A DNA stretch of 64,000 nucleotides from Favolaschia claudopus. Lineage: Eukaryota; Basidiomycota; Agaricomycetes; Agaricales; Mycenaceae. Both the position numbers and the translations under genes were made by a program. The stretch is taken from assembly GCA_037176885.1 (NCBI GenBank), contig JAWWNJ010000093.1:930001-994000 (forward strand), written 5' to 3'. Numbering within the stretch: the stretch's first letter is position 1; each line of letters begins with the position of its first letter. Below are positions 11,969 to 23,700 of the stretch, one piece after another. Under the pieces are notes generated by a model, which made no database searches, was not told the DNA's origin, and was given only the letters and a program-made list of their open reading frames with translations.

Positions 11969-13428
11969 GTAGAGCACGACATAAATTGACAGCATGCAGA
12001 GAAACTGATTTCTGGTAAGTATGTGCGGTTCTATGTAGGTTCACGTAGGAAGATTGAGGAAGTCCAGAGGTCATGCAGACCATCTAAGGCAGAGCTGAAG
12101 AAAGAGGGAGGCTCAGAGGGAGAGAGAGAGCACGCTTTGTTTGCGCAAGCGTGCCCAAATGTCGACCCGATGAAGGCAGATTCCCCAGATTCCACCGTCT
12201 TGCCCTCCCAGTTTGCTCTCAAGATTGACGTAGCACGCCTTCTTCACTGTCTGTACGCATACTTCCCGTTCATAAGCGAAACTGAGAGCAAATGACTGCG
12301 AAAGCGCTAATATCAACGCAGAAAACAAGATCTGCTCATAGTCGATAGAAATTTGACGCTTTGACCAAGATTTGACTTCATTTCTCAATTCACCCAGTTT
12401 GCTGACTATTCGCATATTCGCAGAGTAAGCTAGAACAAATGAATATTTATTGAACTACAGTGTAGCTCTATGGTTGTTGTTTCCGCCTGGCACTGAGTGC
12501 ACAGAAGTGGTTTGGCAGTGCATCAGCGTTTGAATGCAAAGGAGTTGTCGAAGAATCAAGGGCCAGTGCGATAGCGTATATGTGAGGGCTTGTAAAGGAG
12601 GATTATGCAAATTAGTTGGGGAGGTTAGAAAATGACCAAGACAAGGGCAGCCGCGCACGGGGTCGGTGAGGGCGGGGACGGCGAACTTAATCGAGGGGCA
12701 AAGTTGAGGTCGTTGGCGAAGATCGACGAGAGATGTCGGCGCAGCGCGGGTGAGTGGTCAGAGAAGGAAAAAGAAACGTAGACAATGTAGACGTACTTCA
12801 GTAACCTGCCATCCGTTTAGCCCACGGTACATCCTCCCTCCCTCTTCCTCTATGTGGACGCGCTGATAATACTTGAGTAGTAGCATACGAAGATGCGGGT
12901 TTTGTAGTCAGTATACGGTGGATCGCTGGAAGCAAGATGTACTGGCGTAAGGGTTTCCAGTGTGTTGCTAACCAGTACACGCCTTGTCTAGCGCCATTTC
13001 AATTTGAGTCCTGAGGCAAGGGGCGGAGACGGTGACGGAGATGATGAGCGAAGTTGTCGAGTCTCAAACAAGTCCCAGAAACGAGTTCCGTATGGACCAC
13101 AGACAAAAGAGCTGGTTGAAGTAAGGAGTTAGAGACTGAGCACGAAGTTTTCGAGGGCCGAGCGCACGGAGGGACCAGTATGGAGGAGTGCTGGCGGCGT
13201 TGTGCAGATGCTCGAAGATGTGCGAGAGCCCGAACAAGGCCGATGATTGATCTGGTTTGAAGCTCCGCTCAGTATCGAAAGATCCGGCTCGATACTGATG
13301 GCGGTGGAATTTACCGGTATCCAGATACCGTCGGAGTTTCAAACGCGGCCCGGCTCCCGCGCACAGCCTCTCACCACCATCCGCGGCCCTCGACGTTGTC
13401 GACACACTCCCGCCAAGATGCGCCATTA
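11969..13428. other. No gene recognised
   Basis: Short reading frames only. GC-rich and stop-poor after 12600, as in 3.6-5.7 kb, but nothing recognisable as a protein. Confidence 0.4.
13286..13343 (-). repeat. Short copy of dispersed repeat family
   Basis: GGCTCGATACTGATGGCGGT at one end and CGGAGTTTCAAAC at the other match the two ends of the longer copies at 14991-15289 and in the 28.5-kb array, with the interior missing. Almost the same short form recurs at 27432-27490. Confidence 0.6.
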
Positions 13429-13591
13429 GAGCACTTTGGCAAACGGTGAAAAATGATTTTTTTCTTCAGTTCCCGCTAACCAAATTTTGGTTGTGGAGCC
13501 GCAAAACAGTGCGCAGCCCACTGTAGTTTTTCACTAAACTCGCTTAGTTTTTCGAACTGAAATTTGATTTTCACCGTTTGCCAAAATGCTC
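13429..13591. mobile_element. TA-flanked MITE, 163 bp
   Basis: Termini GAGCACTTTGGCAAACGGTG...CACCGTTTGCCAAAATGCTC, with one mismatch across 20 bp. TA at 13427-13428 and 13592-13593. Tc1/mariner-like by target choice. Non-coding. Confidence 0.8.
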
Positions 13592-13593
13592 TA

Positions 13594-14990
13594 TTGGGCT
13601 CGACACTCACAACTCGGCCTCATGCATTCAACTCCCTTCTTCTCGACCTCTTTACCAGCAATAGACCCATTCTTCATTAGCTCATCTTGACTGTTTCTTG
13701 TTCTGCGGCATTTATATTCTCCTTGCACCTCTCCGACTCGGAAACTGATTTCAGCACACCCACGTCCAGCATATTGCTTTTCGGTATCTTCCGCCCTCGT
13801 TGAATAGCAGCGGCTACTCTGTTAGGAGGATTTGGGACGTGGATTTATTGGACTTTATATTAGTATGTTACATCCGCCTTGTTGTTTCTTTCGTATCTCG
13901 TTTGCTCTGGAGCTGCTTTCCCCGACTTCTATGGGCATTCTTTTTATCTCACTGTTTTGCACCCGCCTTCTCCTATTCTATAATCTACAATTCTACCTTA
14001 CCTCCAATACACCGCATTCACATTTGATTTGAGTCCATCGTTCTCTATGGTTTTCTCGTTGACGCCGCCGCCTACTCGCTCTGCCACCAATCTCGGTATC
14101 TGGCTACACTTGAAGACTTCTTTCTAAACTCTTTTTTGCTCCACACCCCTCTGCGCACTCTGCTGGGACTTGCTTGTGCTCAGAGAGACGTTTCGCATGT
14201 CAGGTTGATGGACTGTGCACCCGTCCTTTGCTGGCACCAGCGACCATCAAATCCGGTCTGGGATGCGTGTCTGCATGTTGAATCCTCGAAAGAGTCTGTG
14301 GACCGGCTGCAAATTATGTGTTTCCGTTCTATCCCGCGCAAGAGGCAGATCTCGAGCTCCTGAAGTTCTCAAAGACCTAAGCGGTACACTATAGCTGCGC
14401 AGGAAACAGAGTTATGGATAGGTGAATGTCGAGGGAGCCGTGAACGATGCTGCAGTCGCAAACGCAGCACAATACGCGAATTCGTGTCTGCAGGGCATTT
14501 GCGACTTCAACACGTTCAACGGTGCGGGGTCCCGTAAGGCATATATAGAGTAGCAGAAAGAAGCACCGAGGGCAAAGGCGGAGGTGCCTTGCAGTAGAGT
14601 CGACCGGAGTAAATTCAACCAGAACAAAAACACCTTGCATTTGAATAACGCTTTATTTTCCACTCACAGCAGATGAAACAAGATCTTGAATTCAAAGTTA
14701 GAAGAAAGGTAGAATGTAGAACATCTTCGCAGCTCTGTAGACAGTTGGATTCGTCGAGAGATCGATAGAAATAGCAACGGTGAATTCAGTGATATTCTTG
14801 ACATTGAGTCGAATGCAGAGAGGGGAGGCCGAGATTTTTGAAGAGAGTTTTTTCCCAGAAACACACAGAACAATAGACGAATGTTGAGCAGCGGCCAGCG
14901 GCGTGAGTGAGAGAGAGAAGAGAGACGACAGAGAGGGAAGAGAGAAAATGAGCATAATGACGCGATGCTTGACAGATCACGGCACATCAT
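13594..14990. other. No gene recognised
   Basis: T/C-rich sequence with several GT-AG-like signals and short frames on both strands, but no recognisable protein. Confidence 0.4.
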
Positions 14991-15289
14991 TGAGTTCAAA
15001 CTCCGTCGGTATTTTGCCGGCGTCACAAGAAAAGCGCTTTAAAAACTCTCTTCCCGGTAGATACCGATTCAAAAAAGGCTCTGAGCACTTACATAGATGC
15101 AGAAGCCTCCCAACTTTTTCTACATCTGTTTGCGAACTCTGCATCGAGAAATAAACTATCTTCGCTATCTGGTGGCAGTGTGAGAGGCGCCGAGAAGCCC
15201 CACACAAACAATGACGAATCTCTCCTCCTTTTCTCGTTTCTTTTTTTCTTTATTTTTTTATTTTCGTCCACCGACACCAGTATCGAGCC
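14991..15289 (+). repeat. Full-length copy of ~300-bp dispersed repeat
   Basis: Runs from TTCAAACTCCGTCGGTATTT through a T-rich block (TTTCTTTTTTTCTTTATTTT) to CCGACACCAGTATCGAGCC. Same order of blocks and similar length as the 309-bp tandem unit at 28.5 kb. It lacks terminal inverted repeats and coding capacity, so a SINE-like retroposon is possible, though I cannot assign pol III boxes with confidence. Confidence 0.65.
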
Positions 15290-15781
15290 AAAGATACTGA
15301 GCTTTAATTGTTTTGCAAGCCGCCGTTGGGTCGAAAGTCCAAGTATATTATGGGACACTTGACCGTACTCGTATGTATGAATAGATTTGGCATCTCAAAT
15401 AATATTTTCTTCAGTTGTATCCCGGCTTTTCATGAGCGGTTCAGTATCGACGGATGACACAATCGGAAGCGGCCATTCGGCGGAACAGGCCCAAAACAGG
15501 ACATTGAAGCTGTTGCCAGATTACGCCAAGCTCTCCCTTTTCCCGCGCAATTTTTTAGTTTCTTTTTTCTTCGATTTCGTAATTTCCCCCACCTACACCA
15601 GTATCGAGCCAAGCTTCCGGGGTTTTGGGTAGTCTCACCAGGTCAGACTCTACTCTACAGGATTTTCATCAAGAGGAAGCCTCAGGCAAGGTAGTGAAGA
15701 GTGCCGGGATCGTGCTGACATGATCTGCCTGGCCGGCACTTTGGGCGCTCTTCGCCGGCGTAGCCACTGATCACTCCTTCA
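15290..15781. other. Partial dispersed-repeat copy, otherwise empty
   Basis: 15545-15608 repeats the T-rich block and the CACCAGTATCGAGCC end of the repeat family. The rest shows nothing recognisable. Confidence 0.4.
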
Positions 15782-16738
15782 CTAACTTAACTTACGCCTG
15801 GGTTTCCATCGGCTCGGTTGAAACATCGGAACAAGGGCAATATCAACACTTCGCCCGCTTGGAAATTTGCATCGGAGAAGAGCCCGAGTGCGCGCAACAT
15901 GTAAGCCAGGTTCAGTCCGGTTGATGAGGAGGCAGTCGTATCGAGGTTCTTCGTAGAAGCAAGGGTTGCAGCGGATTATGTCCCGCGCACCACGCCAGTC
16001 CTCGAGGGACTGGTACGAGATATAAGGACATCTGAAGCGCCTCACCTGCGGGCAGGAGATGCTAGTGAAATACCGACAAGTGGTAGAAAGAACCGACGAA
16101 TATCGCATCCTCATAAGCTATGTGTTCCTCCGGAAATGTTTCGGCGAGAAATGAGCGGAGACGAAAATCAAAGTCGGCGTATGCGCGGGACCTGGCTTCA
16201 ATACTTACCGTTGGAATTCAGAACACCGCCTGAAACCGGAGCTCCAAGCGCCCAGTGGTCAGCGGATTGCGGGTCCACAGGAGTTTCATCGACATTCTCG
16301 TCTGGTTCTCCACGCAATATCGTGAGATCGTGTGCGTCAATTTCCATGCGGATTCCAGCCACCGCCTCCTGAACCTCGTCAATATGATTCATCTGCAGGT
16401 TATAAGCATATCAACAATTGTGAAGGAATATAAAGGTACCTGCGGCGCAACATTTTTACCGTTGGTTGCTCGTAAGCTTCCCGAGCCTCTTGTTGAAATC
16501 CTTCGCCGGGACGAGTGGATCCATGATTGGTGGTTCCCCTCTCCCGAATGTCGTTTACGACGTGATTAACGGAGTGTTCCTTGAAAAAGTCGAAATTCTT
16601 CCCGTACTTATTTGCGACCGCCTGAAATAGGACTCAACGGAGTTACAAAGGATCTTGCATGAAAAGACACACTAAACAGCGCCGTTCACATGTCATCCAG
16701 CCGATGGAGGCGTCGCTCCGGCATACAGGCCATTCCAA
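15782..16738 (-). pseudogene. Plavaka-type transposase, 3' part (split by insertion)
   Basis: Reading minus from 16738: GMACMPERRLHRLDDM, then after an intron (donor near 16691, acceptor near 16625) KYGKNFDFFKEHSVNHVVND and TRPGEGFQQEA, then MNHIDEVQEAVAGIRMEID, and after further introns DCLLINRTEPGLHVARTRA and CKFPSGRSVDIALVPMF. These are C-terminal landmarks of the Plavaka transposases of basidiomycetes (relatives of KDZ elements). The gene continues from the fragment at 19488-20226 and ends prematurely near 15785 after RWKPRRKLS, without the usual TLWDGC-like continuation. Decayed, both ends missing. Confidence 0.8.
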
Positions 16739-19487
16739 TGTCGCAAATTTATTTATTTTGTTGTCGGGCCCGGTCGTGCCCGATCGGTTGTTATCGGGGG
16801 GTCTCAGGTCATCGGCCCGACACCTGCCTTATAGGGAGGACTCGGGCGCAATCAGGCACGATCGCGCCCGATGGCCCGACAGCCCTATAGGTTGTTATCG
16901 GGCACGGTCTCAGGAGCCTATAAAATAATGAAAATGTAAAAGAATTATTTGCTTCATTCGTTAACCTGCTGTAGTAGTAGCACTGTTGCACCACTTCAAT
17001 TTTGTAATGCATTTTGAATGGGTTCAATGAGTTCAAGTGGTTAGCAGGCTGTTCAAATCTAAAGGGTCAGTAAATTGTTAGTAGCAGGAATTGAACCAAC
17101 GTGGAGAATCACTAATTTGAGGAGCCTTACCATTCCCCCACGCGCGCATTGGAGAGTGGCCCATGGAACGAACTCCAACATATTGGGTTGACTCCACAGC
17201 CAAGCATTGCCAAACAAATGACACTCGTCTTACGGCTGTCATGAGCTCCTCGTCTCTCTCTCACTTCCATGGCACCCCAGCGTCCGCTCGCACGTCGCAC
17301 CTCCTCAGAAATCACCCATGTCTCCGACTCTGAACCTGAAAATCAAACCCCTTCTCCAATTAACTCAACCACCCCATCGCCTCAAAATATTCGCGTCCGC
17401 GCACCTCTCATCGCGGTGACCCCAACGCAGCCCAACGGCACTGTTACCAGGCGGAATTCGGTCTCGAAGGACTTTAAAGAGGGGAAGGGAGAGGGTTTAC
17501 CGGGTTTTTGGACAACACTTGACTTGGGTGCGTGAGGATGCTGCTCTCCCAACTTTTTGTCTGCTAATTCATTACAGCTGGCCAAGCGCAGCTGGCTGCT
17601 GTACGGCGCGCTTCCTCTAGCCCACCCTGTACCCCACGGCGACCGAAACGGCGCCGGCATATGCAAGATGCATGCGTTGGGAGTGATTCCCCGGTTGGCC
17701 CGCTCGATGAGCCCCGGATTATACACTTCCTCGAGTCGGGTAAGTGGGGACACCATCTGTGGTCCCTAACCCTCGATCTCCTCGAGAAGCTTGGCTTGTT
17801 GACGGAGGCGACCAAACGGTGAGTCCTTGAAGTTCACAAAGATGCTGGTTGACTCCTGTAACAGAATGGCAAACTTCTCGCGATGGCGAGAGCTCAAACA
17901 CATCAATGACCTGGCTACAAAAGATTTCACCGACGGTCAAACTCACTTTGATATTCTCAAGGTAATGTTTTTTTTGGAATGTGTCTGCCAGATCCTATAT
18001 TTTTTTAGTGCATTGTCTACATTCTTTGCGAGATTCTCCCTCCAAAATCGACCCTCGTACCGTGTATCCGAGCTCTGCTGAAGTGTCGCATGTTGCTCGG
18101 CTTACGTGTGATGACAGCAAGTCGACAGCTTGTTGTTCAGCCAATACATAGAAGAGTACGAAAAATGGTGCAAGGTATGGCCCTCATTCTACTTTCTGCT
18201 CGTTGCCGACCTCTATTTCAAGCGCGTTTCCGAAGACTACGGCAAGAACTTCAAATTTCCAAAACAACACTTTCTCATACACGCACTTGACGATGTTCGT
18301 ATGAAGGGTGTTCTACGCAATGGTACCACGCGAACGGGAGAGGGAACACACCAAGAGGTCAAACAACACTACGCTCAAACAAATAAACGGAATACGGAGG
18401 CACAGGTGAGCTTCTGCTGACTCTTCCTCGAATGAAAACACTCAAATTAGCTAGATCTCTGTTCGCGACGAGGATCAGGAAGTCGTCGCTCGGACGCGCT
18501 TGTTAATCGACGATTTTTTCAAGCATGCTTCACGAGCGGGCGAACAATCAGACGCCACAAGTGGCTCCGAAAACACGAAGAAGGAAGTTGATGCATCACA
18601 GTTCAAACAAGGTTCGGCGCGCCGCATCCCAAATTCACGAATTCCGCCTGGAAACGGGGAGAACCAGTGGATTTTCGGGTCGCCGTTGCAGCACGGTGAC
18701 AGTCGCAGCTACGAGGATCTGTATGGAGGCAACAATCCCGTATATCGCTCCCTCGATCATCGCCTTCGAGACTTTTTACATTCTCAATATCCCGACGAGT
18801 ATCTGACCTACGAAGATACAATTCTTGCAAGTTTCGAGATCTTATGATGAATCTGAACTGACACACTCTGTAGATTGAGGTATTCCGATGCGTCTATCTT
18901 GAATATCAGTCCAAGGATGACTGGACGACCGCTGAAGATATTTTGCGGTGTAATACCAACTGGTACAATTCCGGGCCTCGGTATGACTGCGTTCTTTTCA
19001 ACTCTGATCAACCGGGTATTGCATGCGCTCGATTGCGTTCCCTCATACGCTGCAAGCTGCCTTCAAGCCGCGTTGTTGATCTTGCAGTGGTTCAAAACAT
19101 GAAACGCAGCAAGTGGCGGCCGAAGACTTCATGGGACGGGTGTGTCGTGCTCGAGGAGGAAGCAAACTTGACTTTTCTACTCATGGACTACGTTATACGA
19201 GGGGCATTATTGACGCCGGCTGAAGGACCAAACTCGCGTAACCGCTTCCATTATCTCGTAGACGCCGTAGATGGGGATATGTTTTTACGGGTTCTCAACG
19301 CTGGAGGCCATGTATGCAATTAAAATTGATTACAAGCTCTTGTAAGCTGCTTCGCAGTGGGGGAACCTGACAGTACCCTATCGTTACCCGATGGCGTCCC
19401 GATAGCGACCTGATCGGGCGCTGTCGGGCTGTTATCGGGCCCTATCGGGCTGTCGGGCCCGGTAACAAAATAAATAAATTTGCGACA
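16739..19487. mobile_element. Plavaka-like DNA transposon inserted into another Plavaka transposase
   Basis: The ends are inverted repeats beginning TGTCGCAAATTTATTTATTT and continuing to the CGGGCCCG block (about 34 bp, two mismatches). Both subterminal regions (16756-16915 and 19370-19470) are packed with CCCGAT/ATCGGGC motifs, probable transposase-binding repeats. The dinucleotide AA abuts both ends (16737-16738, 19488-19489). Removing the element with one AA restores the interrupted minus-strand frame exactly, which fixes the boundaries. It carries one plus-strand transposase-derived gene. Confidence 0.85.
17269..19323 (+). pseudogene. Plavaka transposase, C-terminal portion only, with one frameshift
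   Basis: From ATG 17269 a Pro/Ser/Thr-rich N-terminus leads through an intron (17528-17577) to GPLDEPRIIHFLESGKWG and LWSLTLDLLEKLGLL, then FSRWRELKHINDLATKDFTD, CIVYILCEILPPKSTLVPCI, YIEEYEKWC, RVSEDYGKNFKFPKQH, HALDDVRMKGVLRN, DCVLFNSDQPGIACARLRS and LLMDYVIRGALLTP. Introns fit at about 17819-17865, 17960-18008, 18174-18221 and 18405-18453. One at 18810-18865 has a GC-AG pair (GCAAGT...TAG). Between VMTAS and the QYIEEYEKW segment, at about 18113-18128, the frame changes with no plausible intron, so this copy is probably inactive. The N-terminal part of a normal transposase, roughly half the protein, is absent; the element may be a shortened derivative. Sequence differs clearly from the host Plavaka copy, so it is a different lineage. 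Confidence 0.75.
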
Positions 19488-20226
19488 AACCATGACTCTG
19501 AACCGTTGATATGCTCGAATGCAGTGGATCAGAGGGTCATTCATTGGGAAAAGTTGGACGATGAACGGTAGGACACACTGTACAAGGTCTCAGCTGCAAC
19601 TTCGCCGCAACTAGAACACACTTACTCTCAGAATATCATAGAAGCTCTGGCCGTCGGTGAAATGAGCTGTCGTCACAGCATTAAAGTGCTTGAGATTATG
19701 CCAGCGCGGAAACTTGTGCATGCTTGCGAGGTACATTAGATACAATTCGGCTGAGTAAGACGTGCTTTAGGATACGTACTTCTGCGCAAACGGGCCCTTT
19801 TGCTTCAGATCCTCCAATTGCTCGAGGAGAAGGAGCCACAAATGCTTTGCCAATTTCCCGAGGTCGTCGGAGTGCAACGTATCATACACATACGCCGCAT
19901 AAGGGTCTCCAAAGCGAAAATACCACAGAAAATGCTGCGGAATGCAGAAAGGTAAGCCGGAAGACCCACTTTGATGCAACGTAAACCAGCGTCCATTAGT
20001 ATCGCCTCCTTCTTTGCGTGAGTCTTTGCTTTCAGGGCCTTCTTGACAATGGCCTTCATAGCTGGAGTTGTGCGCAGCTCAAAATTACCGGAAATTCTGT
20101 GAAGGTCGGTCTTGTGGATGAGACATTTCGGGCACGGATGATTGGCGAGGGCGGCGCGGCAGGCATTAAAATCCGCCGCTTCCTTCCCATCCAGCGAATC
20201 GACGAGGATACCGGCGATTGGATCGC
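19488..20226 (-). pseudogene. Plavaka-type transposase, 5' part (split by insertion)
   Basis: Reading minus from about 20226: CDPIAGILVDSLDGKEAADF, NHPCPKCLIHKTDLH, LRTTPAMKAIVKKALK, then an intron (about 19967-19933), HFLWYFRFGDPYAAYVYD, LHSDDLGKLAKHLWLLLLEQ, FAQKYV, FPRWHNLKHFNAVTTAHF, TDGQSFYDILR, an intron with GTAAGT donor, and CVLPFIVQLFPMNDPLIH up to the inserted element. Same gene as 15782-16738. Its upstream part is missing: at about 20226 the sequence changes to a gypsy integrase read on the other strand, so one truncated or inserted into the other. Confidence 0.8.
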
Positions 20227-21582
20227 AAAATACATTAAGGAGTGCGAAGCTTGCGCCAGGTCGCGAGTCAACCGATACAAGCAGGGCAAATTACACCCGC
20301 ACATGATTGCGGAAGGACCCTGGCAGATCATATCAGAGGATCTAATCGGACCACTCCCAGTCAGCAACGGCTACAACGCGATCCAAGTGTGGGTTGACAC
20401 CTTCACAAAGATGATCCGATCACATTGAGGCCACTAATATGGACACGTCTGAGGAGATGGCACGATTGATAAGTACGTGACCGCGTAATCAGGTACCACG
20501 GGATACCCAGAAAAATAATATCGGACCGAGACCAACGATATATATCCGGATTTATGAGGGAACTTAACAAAATTCTGGGAATCGAGATGAACCCAAGCAC
20601 GGCCCACCATCCAATCACCGATGGGCAGACCGAGCGCATGAACCAGGAAATTGAGAAGTACCTCCGGATTTTCGTAAATTACCGGCAGTCCGACTGGGCC
20701 GAATGGCTGTCGCTAGCCGAGTTCTGCTATAATGACAAGGCGAACTCATCAACTAAGGCTTCGCCATTCTATTTGAATACCGGGTACCACCCCTGGAAGG
20801 GGATAGAGAATGCGGTGTAGACCAGGAACGAGGCAGCGGAGGAGTTTGCTGGGAAGATGCGGAAGATCCGAGATGAGGCGTCAGCGGCGCTTGAAAAAAC
20901 CAAAGAGAAAATGAAGAAATACTATGATGCCAAGCGCAGGGATGCTCCGGTGTTCAAAGTGGGTGATAAGGTGTGGGTGGAGTCAAAGGATATCAAGACG
21001 GACAGGCCGTCTAAGAAGTTTGATGATAAGCGGTTGGGCCCATATGAAGTATTGGAGAAAGTCGGAGAAAAGGCGTACAAGTTAAGGTTGCCTGAGACGG
21101 ACCAGTCACATCCGGTCTTCAGCGAGAACATCTTGTCGCCTTACGTGGAACCACCCCCTGATCGAAGGGAAGCCCGCCCTGCGCCGGTGATCATCAGTGG
21201 GGAAGAAAGATACGTAGTGGAGGAGATATTGAAACACCGGAAAAAGGGACGCGGATATCAATATCTAATCAGGTGGAAGGATTACCCATTGGGAGAGCGC
21301 ACGTGGGAACCAGTACGCCATCTCTTACCAGGTGCTAAACGAACTCTGGAGAAATACCAGAAGGAGCACGGCATCCAAATACGGGCGTTACCAGTCTTAC
21401 CCGCCGGATCCTGGGATTATCTTGTCAAAAGAAATAAGGCAAAAGAAGAGTCTCAGAGATATTTAACAAGGAAATTATTTATTCCGGAGACGGGTCTTTT
21501 CATGACGATCGGCGAGGACGCCGATCCTAGAAGGGGGGTAATGTCACGATTGAATAGCAATCTTATCGTGACAACGCCGTAG
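20227..21582 (+). pseudogene. Ty3/gypsy integrase-chromodomain fragment
   Basis: Integrase zinc-region remnant YIKECEACARSR, catalytic-core pieces (VWVDTFTKM; ISDRDQRY; TDGQTERMNQEIEKY), then the C-terminal GDKVWV...LRLPE part and a chromodomain (RYVVEEILKHRKKGRGYQY, RWKDYPLGERTWEP) mark the 3' end of a chromovirus pol. A frameshift lies between 20428 and 20530, and an in-frame TAG at 20818-20820. Gag, protease, RT and RNase H are absent. The frame ends inside the 3' LTR. Confidence 0.85.
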
Positions 21583-21839
21583 ATGATCGGTATTGACAAG
21601 CATTGTTTATCATTGAGTGATCACAGTTCGTGTGATGATGAGTCATTCTCCATATGGTTTCCTTCTTGTACATTCAAAAGGCTGTATGGGCGCGATGACT
21701 GTGATTGATTGTTCACACGGTCTGTATATTCTCTTTGTACTTTAGTCCTTTTATTCAGTTCATTTCTCGAAGCTAATACCGCACTCCCCAATCCCTGGTC
21801 ATCTTACCGATCAGTGGACGCGAGGCTTTGATTGTGACA
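21542..21839 (+). repeat. 3' LTR of the decayed gypsy element, 298 bp
   Basis: Starts TGTCACGATTG right after a purine-rich tract (AAGGGGGGTAA) and ends TTTGATTGTGACA, so TGTCAC and GTGACA mirror each other as in LTR ends. The matching 5' LTR is not in the window. Confidence 0.75.
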
Positions 21840-22393
21840 TAATTAAGGGTTAATGATGGATTATGTAACCCCATTTCTCGTCAATCGGCATGTTGAACTG
21901 AGTGGTATATGCAAGCAGTGGTTTTTCGCTTGAAAATAGAAGCTGATTTCTGAATCACTTTTTTTTTTTTTTTTGATTGGGGGGAATTTCAGTAGGTATG
22001 AGGGATTACTTACCTGGTTTTATGCGTGGATGGAACCGGATGGATGTGCAATGAACGGCAAGAAAACCTGAAAGAGACAGAATTGTCTTTTTTCGGCCAT
22101 CCTATGGCCCTGACATGGCCAGAGATTTTTTTTCCGTAGCCTTAACTTCACCCTTACTTGCCCTTAATATTAAGACCCTAGTTAAGGTTAAGACCTTAGC
22201 TTCAAATTTTACCCTTATTAAGGCCTTAAATTCCAACACTGGTTTAGCCCCTCAGAATACGTCAGTTTTGCAGAGTTTGATCAGAATTACCATAAAAGGC
22301 GAGCAAAGTGATCTTGCGCGGCATGTTTGTCCTTGTTTACTCCAAGGATCAGTTTGGTTCCAAACTCGCAAACCTTTCAGCGTCTGGTTATTC
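21840..22393. other. No gene seen
   Basis: T-rich, including a 16-T run near 21960, and a CCTTAA/TTAAGG-rich stretch at 22138-22235 that is too irregular to be telomeric. Confidence 0.4.
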
Positions 22394-23700
22394 TTTTTTT
22401 TTTTTTTTCTTTTTTTTTTTTTTTTTGGGCGTTTTGGGTCCGAGGACCTAAACGATTATCAGTCTGCAGATGCATTCCGAGTCGTCCGCTTTGGTTACTG
22501 GCTGTGGACCAGAAATTGCCGGGAAGAAGTTGTCCGGGAGGAAATCCCTTATGTACGCACGATTTATACCAGTGTGGGAATCCAGCGGTAAGGAATCTTA
22601 TCCAATTCCTGTTTTCATGGGCTGTATACCCACTAAAACCCCCCTTGTATATGTCCAATTGTCCGGCAAACTGTCCTCATTCATAAGTAACCCGCTCCAG
22701 CTACACAATACCTTTTTCTTGCTGAAGGCAAGGGAGCCGAACTTAATTTTGTCTGTCAGGATCCGGTCCCGCTCTAAGGCTGAGTTGATTGCGTGCAGCC
22801 ATCTATTATGAATCTCGGCGGGTGAGTGTATCTTCCCGGGATTTTTAATTACTCGATCAACACGCAAGTTCCAAATAAGATGCCAGGAGACAGAGACTAG
22901 AATTGCAAAGAGTCTCCCCTTATATGGCAGAATGCTACCGCTGGGTGATTTGAAACGAACCAAATTGCATCCAAGAATTAAACCCCAGTTCAATTTAGGC
23001 CAAGTGGAATCAGAATATTTTCGTCCCCAGAGTTGTCTAGCGAGATTCCAGATTAGATTCTGTGCGGGTAGAGTGCATTCTAACGCAATGTGTTCGAGGG
23101 ATTCTGTCACCCCACAATTATTGCAAATACCCATGGGGTGAGCGCTGTGTAAATAAAACCAGAAGTCGCCCACTCGGAATGTTTCATGAATGCATTTCCA
23201 TAAGAATTCTCTTGAGAGTCGGCGCAGTGTGGAAGAGCGAACCGATTTCCAGAGCATCTCGTCAGAAGGAGTATAATCGGATATTTCTTCGACCGCGCAG
23301 CGTATGCGATCCAAATTTACAAATGTTGATTTGCGGTGGGGTTCAGGTGTCAAGTCGCGTATGAGTTTTGCAAAAGACCGCTGGGATCCTGAATCCCAGG
23401 ATTTGTGAACGTTGAATCAGTTTGAATGTCGATCTCGATGGATTGTGAAGACGCCATTGTCAGGGTAGTCGGGGTTGGCAGTCTCGACATCTTCTTGAAT
23501 TTTACACGGCCGGTTCTTTCGTTTAGAGCAGCAAATACTGCCCACTCCTTAAGCTTCTCCCCTCTCTCTGCGCCCGTCGAACCCCGTGTACCACAGAAAA
23601 ATTCATATAACATTGTACTACGTTCAACAACCACTTTCTATTGGCCTATCTTCGCCTTTTTCGCCCCTGTACAAGACTCGCATACCTATCTCTAATTCAA
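22394..23700 (-). mobile_element. 5'-truncated LINE (Tad-like), with poly(A) tail
   Basis: The minus strand reads the end of a non-LTR retrotransposon: ORF2 C-terminus, about 170 bp of 3' UTR, then an A-rich tail (T tract 22394-22426 on the plus strand). The upstream piece at about 23570-23356 (EWAVFAALNERTGRVKF; IEIDIQTDSTF) belongs to the same protein but in another frame, so there is at least one frameshift near 23355. Endonuclease and RT are absent. I could not find a target duplication. Confidence 0.75.
22598..23353 (-). pseudogene. LINE ORF2 C-terminus with RT zinc-binding domain
   Basis: About 251 codons. EFLWKCIHETFRVGDFWFY leads into the zinc-binding motif CNNCGVTESLEHIALEC (C-x2-C-x7-H-x4-C). 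WGLILGC, a Trp-rich segment, HNRWLHAINSALERDR and WSGLLMNEDSLPDNW follow, landmarks of Tad-clade LINEs in agarics. No catalytic RT residues lie in this part. Confidence 0.75.

Noticed and set aside
17085..17160. tRNA-like B box (GGTTCAATTCC on the minus strand)
   Set aside because: No acceptor or anticodon stem pairs around it; no cloverleaf can be drawn.
22138..22235. Interstitial telomere repeats
   Set aside because: CCTTAA/TTAAGG motifs are irregular and spaced unevenly; no TTAGGG run.
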